From: Ectothiorhodospira shaposhnikovii
GTDB lineage: Bacteria > Pseudomonadota > Gammaproteobacteria > Ectothiorhodospirales > Ectothiorhodospiraceae
Length of the DNA stretch: 64,000 nt
Direction of reading: 5' to 3'
Assembly: GCF_022227765.1 (NCBI RefSeq)
Contig: NZ_JAJMLZ010000002.1
Coordinates: 434,001 to 498,000, forward strand
Shown here piece after piece: positions 58,759 to 64,000 of this stretch. The translations under genes were made by a program, and so were the position numbers. Positions within the stretch are counted from its first letter, which is position 1. Each line of letters begins with the position of its first letter. Below the pieces are notes generated by a model. The model searched no databases. It saw only the letters and a list, made by a program, of their open reading frames with translations, and was not told the DNA's origin.

Positions 58759-60015
58759 ATGAAAGTTCTGGTATTGGGCAGTGGCGTGATCGGTGTCACC
58801 AGCGCCTGGTATCTGGCCAGGGCGGGACACGAAGTGACGGTGATCGACCGGCAGGAGGAACCGGCCATGGAAACCAGTCACGCCAATGCGGGCATGCTGT
58901 CGTTCGACCACTCCACCCCCTGGGCCGCACCGGGCGTCCCCTTCAAGGCCATCCGATGGCTGACGCAGGACCTCGCCCCCCTCTACATCAACCCAAGGGC
59001 CATCGACATTCGGGCATTGGGCTTTCTGGTCAGGATGCTGGGGCAGTGCACCAGCTCGGCCTTCACGGTGAACAAGGAACGCATGCTGCGAGTGGCCCGT
59101 TACAGCGCCGAATGCTTCAAGGCACTGCGGGAAGAACTGCCGCTGCACTACGATGGCCGTCAGAAGGGCACCCTGGAACTGTTCCGCACGGAAAAGGATC
59201 TGGCGGAGGCCGGCGACAATGTGGCCATCCTGGAGCGCTGGGATATTCCCCACGCCGTGCTGGACGTGGACGCCTGCATCCGCCATGAACCGGCCCTGGC
59301 CCACGTGCGGGAAAAGATCGCCGGAGGCGTGCTGCTGCCGGGAGACGAGACCGGTGACTGCCGCAAGTTCACCCTGGCCCTGGCAAAGGCCTGTGAAACC
59401 CTGGGCGTGACCTTCCTGATGAACACCTCGGTCGAGGCCATCGACACCGGCAACGGGACAATCACCGGCGTCAGGACTTCCACCGGCACCCTGACCGCCG
59501 ACCGCTACGTAGCGGCGCTGGGCTGTGAATCACCCAGGGTACTGGGCGGGATCGGCATCCATCTGCCCGTCTATCCCCTCAAGGGCTACTCCCTCACCAT
59601 GCCGATCCTGAACGAGGACCGGGCACCCCAGTCCACGGTGATGGACCAGAAGTACAAGGTGGCCGTCACCCGCTTCGACCACCGCATCCGGGTGGGCGGG
59701 ATCGCGGAGATCGCCGGCGACAACAAGGACCTGCCGCAGCGGCGGCGGGCGGCCATCGAATTCGTGGTGCGCGACCTGTTCCCCGGCGGCGGCGTGGTGG
59801 AGGCGGCGGAGTTCTGGACCGGACTGCGCCCCATGACCCCGGACAACGTGCCCATCCTGGGCGGGACCCGCTACGACAACCTGTTCCTGAACACCGGCCA
59901 CGGCACCCTGGGCTGGACCATGTCCCTGGGCTCGGCAAGATTCGTGGCCGATCTGGTCAGCGGACGTTCCCCGGACATCGACCCCGCCGGCCTGGGGGTG
60001 GATCGTTACCGCTGA
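58759..60015 (+). CDS. dadA: D-amino acid dehydrogenase (small subunit type)
   Basis: 418 residues. N-terminal FAD-binding VLGSGVIGVTSAWYLARAGHEVTVID, then SHANAGMLS and the C-terminal GLRPMTPDNVPILGGT and NTGHGTLGWTMSLGSA, the DadA pattern. It oxidises D-alanine and other D-amino acids to keto acids, passing electrons to the respiratory chain. No alr/dadX partner is adjacent. The ATG at 58759 begins the dinucleotide-binding motif; the longer open frame runs into the katG terminator region. Confidence 0.92.
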   Translation: MKVLVLGSGVIGVTSAWYLARAGHEVTVIDRQEEPAMETSHANAGMLSFDHSTPWAAPGVPFKAIRWLTQDLAPLYINPRAIDIRALGFLVRMLGQCTSSAFTVNKERMLRVARYSAECFKALREELPLHYDGRQKGTLELFRTEKDLAEAGDNVAILERWDIPHAVLDVDACIRHEPALAHVREKIAGGVLLPGDETGDCRKFTLALAKACETLGVTFLMNTSVEAIDTGNGTITGVRTSTGTLTADRYVAALGCESPRVLGGIGIHLPVYPLKGYSLTMPILNEDRAPQSTVMDQKYKVAVTRFDHRIRVGGIAEIAGDNKDLPQRRRAAIEFVVRDLFPGGGVVEAAEFWTGLRPMTPDNVPILGGTRYDNLFLNTGHGTLGWTMSLGSARFVADLVSGRSPDIDPAGLGVDRYR

Positions 60016-60221
60016 ACGGCATCGGCCTCGATCACCGCAAGCTTCTGGCCGCGATAGATCAGCACATAGTCGGCGATGTCCTGCCTGGCCCGTATGCCGC
60101 CGCCCTGCAGCCGACCGAGGGTGATCACCTCACGCCGCACCCGGCTGGCCTCCATCACACCCCACCCCGCCTCCTTCAGGGCCGGGTCGATGAGTTCAGC
60201 GCGGGTTTCGGCTTCGTTCAT
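60006..60221 (-). pseudogene. Truncated type I restriction subunit R (HsdR N-terminal remnant)
   Basis: Only about 71 residues remain of a protein normally many hundreds long. They match the start of EcoEI-type HsdR: NEAETRAELIDPALKEAGWG, SRVRREVITLGRLQGGG, then IADYVLIYRGQKLAVIEADA. The nuclease motif should end ExK (typically VIEAK); here it reads EAD, so the catalytic lysine is lost too. The stop lies ten bases inside dadA. No hsdS or hsdM is present. An island remnant rather than a working gene. Confidence 0.65.
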
Positions 60222-60387
60222 AGGTGCTCTGGCTTGCTTGCAGCAAAAAATGACCGGGTCTTGAGCGATAATCAATAGTCAATCAAAAAAATTGCGCCCT
60301 TTATAATTCTATAATTTATTGTATTTTATGGGTTTTCTTCATTTTCCCGGGCTAAAAGCCGCGCGAAATCAAAACCCGATCAAGAAA
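60222..60387. other. AT-rich gap between the HsdR remnant and the Schlafen gene
   Basis: The middle (about 60270-60340) is strongly AT-rich, with runs such as TATAATTCTATAATTTATTG, unlike the surrounding GC-rich DNA. This fits foreign or decayed sequence. No gene was seen. Confidence 0.5.
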
Positions 60388-61842
60388 TCAGGCCCACCAC
60401 GGCACATAGCCAGCTCGCGGGTGTTCAGGGTCCGCCGCCCGGATCAGGCCCGCTTCCAACGCCTTTTTGAGGACCCCGGAAGCCTGGGAAGCATTTCGGC
60501 TTTCGATACCAAAGCGCTCGCACAGGGTGGCATTTTTCATGCGCTCACCGCTCAAGAATTTCAGGATCGAATGATGATAACAGGCCCGGGTTCTTTCATC
60601 GGGGGTCATCTGCGCGAAGGTTCTTGGACCATATAGCACCACCTGCATGGCGTCGCCTTCCTCGCGGAATAGTGGCGGCGGCAGTTGGAACAGCTCCACC
60701 GAGGCAATGACTTTATCCAGTCCGCTCCCTTGTTCCTCGCACATTCCCATGCGACGCATCAGTGCCGCCAAAGCTTCATTGCGCGAACGCGGTGGCAGGT
60801 CAATCATCCTCTCAGTCGGCACCAGCGGCTTGCCCGGGTTAGTGATTTCCATGCGATCAACAAAGACTTCAATCTGCGGCCCGGCACCCGATATAGTCAT
60901 ATCCTGGTGAATCAACGCATTGGCAATGAGTTCTCGCACCGCGATGGTGGGAAACAGGGGTTGCTCGGTGCGCAATGCAGTATCAATATGCTCATTCTTT
61001 GGCAGGAGGCCGTTGATAAATTCGATCAGACCTTCAAAACCTATTGCGTAGCCCTTATTGCCATCGGCTCGATGAGTCACGGTTGCGGCGCGATTCCGCC
61101 CCCCATAGGCAATAAAACGCACTGCCTTGCGAGCCAAAGAAGAGTTGAACGCTGCCAGGTTGGAACCAAACAGAATCGCGCCAAGATTTGTAATATTCCA
61201 TTTGTCGCCTACATCCTTGCCGATCAACCCTTCAGCGCTGAGCTTTTCAAAAATTCCCGCTCTGTTATCTGGCAAGGGTTGCCGAGTCAGCTTGAAATAG
61301 CTGCTGTAATCAAGTAATTCGAGCACTTCATCACCGGTCGCATATTGCCTGGCCAGCGCATGCTCCCAAGTATACGGACGAAGCTTCTCGATCAGCTGTT
61401 GATAGCGTTCCGGGTAATCGGTCAGCTTTGGCGTGGCGCTGCCAATCCGGATATACGGAATATTCTTGAAAGCGACTGGCGCCGACGTGGCAGCGGGAAT
61501 TTCCAGCAGTCGTATCTGCCCATCAGGGTGAACCACCGTCCTGAACTCGAATGCAACACTCGGTTGGAGCTGGCGTGCGAGCCAGAACGCCAATTCCTGA
61601 CCATGCGCCTTCTGAGTATCTGGGTTAAAGACAGTGCCAATAACTCTGAGGCTCTGATCTTCCACACCCCACAGCATATAGGCCCGGTCCTTGCCGGCAA
61701 GTCGGGCGGCATTGGCAAGGGCCGAGCAGCGGACACCGATGCTGTCCGGATCCACATTGTCTTTTTTGAACTCCAGCCAAGATGTCTCCGATCCAATCGC
61801 CAGTAACTCATTAATCAGGTCCACATCACGCTGGGGATTCAT
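60388..61842 (-). CDS. AlbA_2/Schlafen-domain ATPase, RecG-like (COG2865)
   Basis: 484 residues. N-terminal AlbA_2/Schlafen domain (about 15-140: SETSWLEFKKD, ALANAARLAGKDRAYMLWGVED), a GHKL-type ATPase domain (about 290-400: N-box RELIANALIHQDM, ITNPGKP, then GSGLDKVI), and a C-terminal winged helix. No membrane segment. Such proteins are annotated as RNA/DNA-binding or transcription regulators and are frequent beside restriction systems and phage-defence genes. It lies upstream of the hsdR remnant on the same strand, in DNA more AT-rich than the core genes. Confidence 0.85.
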   Translation of the reverse strand: MNPQRDVDLINELLAIGSETSWLEFKKDNVDPDSIGVRCSALANAARLAGKDRAYMLWGVEDQSLRVIGTVFNPDTQKAHGQELAFWLARQLQPSVAFEFRTVVHPDGQIRLLEIPAATSAPVAFKNIPYIRIGSATPKLTDYPERYQQLIEKLRPYTWEHALARQYATGDEVLELLDYSSYFKLTRQPLPDNRAGIFEKLSAEGLIGKDVGDKWNITNLGAILFGSNLAAFNSSLARKAVRFIAYGGRNRAATVTHRADGNKGYAIGFEGLIEFINGLLPKNEHIDTALRTEQPLFPTIAVRELIANALIHQDMTISGAGPQIEVFVDRMEITNPGKPLVPTERMIDLPPRSRNEALAALMRRMGMCEEQGSGLDKVIASVELFQLPPPLFREEGDAMQVVLYGPRTFAQMTPDERTRACYHHSILKFLSGERMKNATLCERFGIESRNASQASGVLKKALEAGLIRAADPEHPRAGYVPWWA

Positions 61843-61947
61843 GAGTCACCCGTTCTGCGGAACCATCCAGAAATTCCGGACAGTTGCTTCATGCTCAAGC
61901 TCGCTTTCGAGTTGAACTGGTAAAAACTCAAGAGTGCCTGTCCACTG

Positions 61948-62011
61948 CCCCTGTGCCCCTGTGCCCCTGTGCCCCTGTGCCCCTGTGCCCCTGTGCCCCT
62001 GTGCCCCTGTG
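61948..62011. repeat. 8-bp tandem repeat, eight copies of CCCCTGTG
   Basis: Eight perfect CCCCTGTG units in a row, ending at CCTCAGG. It lies 106-169 bases upstream of the Schlafen gene start. The unit length is not a multiple of three, and perfect copies suggest slippage and copy-number variation. Confidence 0.93.
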
Positions 62012-62273
62012 CCTCAGGATGGCATCCGGCCGTCTTCCAGGGTGGGGAGTTGACGGGTGATCAAGCTGATATCGCGCGAAATTACCAGATATCGGAACTA
62101 TCCTACCTTAAGGACGAAATTACCCGGAGGGCACTGGAAAAAAAGGCAATTCATGCCCAATATTAGATTTGCTCTAAATCGGAGTTGCTTGGGGCAGGCT
62201 ACTCGCGCTTTATGTGACGTGCGGATTTTTCGGAATCCTTATCCAGGGGAAAACACTGAACCAGTCCCCTGTC

Positions 62274-62347
62274 GTCACATCGCTCCCGCAAACGGGGAAT
62301 CTGGAGTGCCCGGTTCGTGACCGGATTTCTGCTTCTGCGGGAATGAT
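62274..62347. repeat. Decayed REPIN-like doublet
   Basis: GCTCCCGC-AAA-CGGGGAATCTGG and CCGGATTTCTGC-TTC-TGCGGGAATGA, two REP-like units in opposite orientation with several mismatches compared with the copies at 1.0 and 24.8 kb. Confidence 0.55.
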
Positions 62348-62430
62348 TGATAGAGCATCCCGGCAGTCTTAATCAATGCCGAATGGGCCAGACATCGTCT
62401 CGATCAAGGTTTCCATCGGGGGAGGGGAGC

Positions 62431-64000
62431 ATGAAACACCTGATTGCATGGTTGGGTTTTGGCCGAAGTCTGATCATGATCCTGGTTACCCTGGTGCTGG
62501 CGAGCATCCTGTCGGTTTCCGTTGCGGTCTATTTTCAGTACCGGGCGGCCTTCACCTCGGCGGTTGAAGAGGAGCTTCAGGGCATCGGGGCAATGAATAC
62601 CGAGGCATTCTCCCGCTGGCTGATGGTTCGCCAGGACGAGATGCGTTTCCTGGCCGGGCTGGAATCGGCGCGCGCCATGGATGCCGATGCGCTGGAGCCA
62701 TTGCTGCAGGCGATGGCCCAGTCCGGTTTCTATGACACCATCATTGTGGTTGACCCCCGTGGGCAGGGCATCGCCGGCGCCGCTTTCGAGGGACGCAGTC
62801 GGGTCATGTCCCGCAGCGAGGTAAGTGATTTCCAGGTGCCGGATCGTGACTGGTTCCGGCGTGCCATTGCCGGCGAGGATGTGTTTTCCCGCCCCGTCCT
62901 TTCCAGGGCTACCGGTAATCTGGTGAGCACCGTGGCGATCCCCATCCGTGAAGGGGAGCGCATCGTTGGGGTCATGCGGGGTGCCGTGCAGTTACAGACG
63001 ATCTTTGCCCAGGTCAGAGCCCTTAGCGTGGGAGAGTTCGTGGAAGTGTATCTGGTGAATGGAGCCGATGGCATGCCGCTGACCCCGGCGGCGTCCATCG
63101 GCCAGACCAATGCGCCGGTGGATACCATGGCGGTGAGGGGGATTCGTCAGTCGCAAACCGGTCTGGGCCATTATCTTAACGCCGCCGGCGTCCCGGTCAT
63201 CGGCAGCTACAACTACATCCCGATGCTGGGCTGGGGGCTGATCCTGGAGGAAGAGGAATACCATGCTCTGGCCGAAGTTCGGGAGATGATGCGTAATCTG
63301 ATCATCATTGCCGGAACCATGGTGATCATCGCGGTGATCATCAGCCTGCTCGTGGTGCGGGCAGTCCGAGGCATCCTGGGGGGGGAGCCTGTTTATGCGG
63401 CCCAGGTGGTGCAACAGGTGGCCTCGGGAGACCTGACCAGCCAGGTGAATCTGCAACCGGGGGACAGCGGAAGTCTGCTGGCCAGCATTGCGAGAATGCA
63501 GGGCCAGTTGCGCAGCATGATGAGCGACATCACCAACTACGCCAATGAAGTGGCGGCCGCATCCACCGAGCTTTCCCAGATCAATGCAGAAACGGAACGG
63601 GGCATGGACCAGCAGGCGCATCAGATGGACAGCGCGGCGGTGGCCATGAACGAGATGACTGCTACCGTGGAAGAGGTGGCCCGGAGTACCCAGTCCACGG
63701 CGGACAGTGCCCTGCAGACCCTGTCCGACGTCAGGGGCGGCAAAACGGTGGTGGACACGACGGTTGGTGCCATCCGGAAACTGGCGGGCGATGTCACGCG
63801 AACGGCGGAAGCCATGGAGGCCCTGCGCCGGGATACCGAAAGCATCGGCTCGATTTTACAGGTGATCCGGGATGTGGCGGAACAGACCAACCTGCTGGCG
63901 CTCAATGCCGCCATAGAGGCAGCACGGGCGGGAGAGCAGGGCAGGGGATTTGCGGTGGTGGCGGATGAGGTCAGGACACTGGCCAGCCGCACGCAAAAAT
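62431..64000 (+). CDS. Methyl-accepting chemotaxis protein, runs off the window
   Basis: At least 523 residues; the 3' end is outside the window. GGAGGGGAG precedes the ATG at 62431. Helix (about 14-35), periplasmic Cache-like sensor ([31 protein letters not shown]), second helix near 287-310, HAMP, and signalling tip [20 protein letters not shown] just before the edge. Nearly every sensor-domain landmark matches the receptor at 29000-30928, so the two are paralogues. The ligand is unknown. Confidence 0.94.
   Translation, partial: MKHLIAWLGFGRSLIMILVTLVLASILSVSVAVYFQYRAAFTSAVEEELQGIGAMNTEAFSRWLMVRQDEMRFLAGLESARAMDADALEPLLQAMAQSGFYDTIIVVDPRGQGIAGAAFEGRSRVMSRSEVSDFQVPDRDWFRRAIAGEDVFSRPVLSRATGNLVSTVAIPIREGERIVGVMRGAVQLQTIFAQVRALSVGEFVEVYLVNGADGMPLTPAASIGQTNAPVDTMAVRGIRQSQTGLGHYLNAAGVPVIGSYNYIPMLGWGLILEEEEYHALAEVREMMRNLIIIAGTMVIIAVIISLLVVRAVRGILGGEPVYAAQVVQQVASGDLTSQVNLQPGDSGSLLASIARMQGQLRSMMSDITNYANEVAAASTELSQINAETERGMDQQAHQMDSAAVAMNEMTATVEEVARSTQSTADSALQTLSDVRGGKTVVDTTVGAIRKLAGDVTRTAEAMEALRRDTESIGSILQVIRDVAEQTNLLALNAAIEAARAGEQGRGFAVVADEVRTLASRTQK

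Larger units (their letters stand above)
61843..62430. other. 588-base intergenic region without a supported gene
   Basis: It holds the 8-bp tandem repeat, a decayed REPIN-like doublet and the ribosome site of the chemoreceptor. The small open frames here (near 61969 and 62057) run through low-complexity repeat sequence or lack start signals and family resemblance, so none is called. Confidence 0.6.

Noticed and set aside
61948-62011. Possible CRISPR array
   Set aside because: The units are eight bases long and directly adjacent, with no unique spacers. It is a simple tandem repeat.
61969-62320. Two small plus-strand open frames of about 65 and 87 codons
   Set aside because: The first is partly encoded by the 8-bp tandem repeat, and the second crosses repeat-like sequence. 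Neither has a ribosome site, family resemblance or codon pattern like its neighbours.
62351-62385. Sigma-28 promoter for the chemoreceptor at 62431
   Set aside because: TAGAGCAT and GCCGAATG resemble the -35 and -10, but the spacing is about eight bases too long.

Overview
The window comes from a GC-rich (by eye), densely packed genome of a gammaproteobacterium. The support is gene order: a glyQ-glyS-gmhB-plsC string, glnA / DUF4124 / ntrB-ntrC, the yibN-grxC-secB-gpsA operon, and an envC-ctpA-yibQ group. A Chromatiales or Ectothiorhodospiraceae-like host is my best guess, by inference only (class 1B-type PyrD, aerobic-pathway CobE/CobF, LbtU-type porin, DUF6746 protein). No rRNA, tRNA, CRISPR array or insertion sequence was seen.

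Layout. 0.1-11 kb: ferredoxin-NADP reductase, a YjjV-like TatD hydrolase, TcdA, a PAS-GGDEF-EAL protein, a leftward operon glyQ-glyS-gmhB-plsC-phosphatase, and a CDF metal exporter. 11-16 kb: nitrogen control, with glnA behind an NtrC site and a sigma-54 promoter, a DUF4124 protein, and ntrBC behind a near-perfect NtrC operator. 16-24 kb: housekeeping genes (pyrD, trmL, gpsA, secB, grxC, a membrane rhodanese), a BigR/SqrR-like thiol regulator, then envC, ctpA, yibQ and a DJ-1 protein. 24-31 kb: a c'-type cytochrome, a DUF6746 protein with an LbtU-like porin, cobF, a diguanylate cyclase, cobE and a chemoreceptor.

31-38 kb is a copper/silver export operon: a His/Cys-rich periplasmic protein, then CusC-, CusB-, CusA- and CusF-like proteins. 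The CusB-like adaptor carries its own C-terminal CusF-like domain. 38-47.5 kb is a leftward cluster headed by a Fur-like box: TonB-dependent receptor, a PepSY-flavodoxin-FNR membrane reductase, MacA, MacB and a NodT-type outer-membrane factor. Together these look like siderophore uptake, reduction and export. A BaeSR-like two-component system is divergent from it. 50-58.5 kb holds UppP, SbcC/SbcD and KatG; katG has a well-formed OxyR-like site abutting a sigma-70 promoter. 58.7-62.4 kb holds DadA followed by an AT-richer accessory patch: a truncated type I restriction subunit with a changed catalytic residue, a Schlafen/AlbA_2 ATPase, and an 8-bp tandem repeat. The window ends inside a second chemoreceptor that is a clear paralogue of the one at 29-31 kb.

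Short inverted repeats of the ATTCCCGC-N4-GCGGGAAT type are scattered between genes, singly and as inverted doublets (REPIN-like). The strongest leads for follow-up are the iron cluster at 37.9-47.5 kb, the thiol-regulator/rhodanese pair at 19.3-20.2 kb, and the accessory patch at 60-62 kb.
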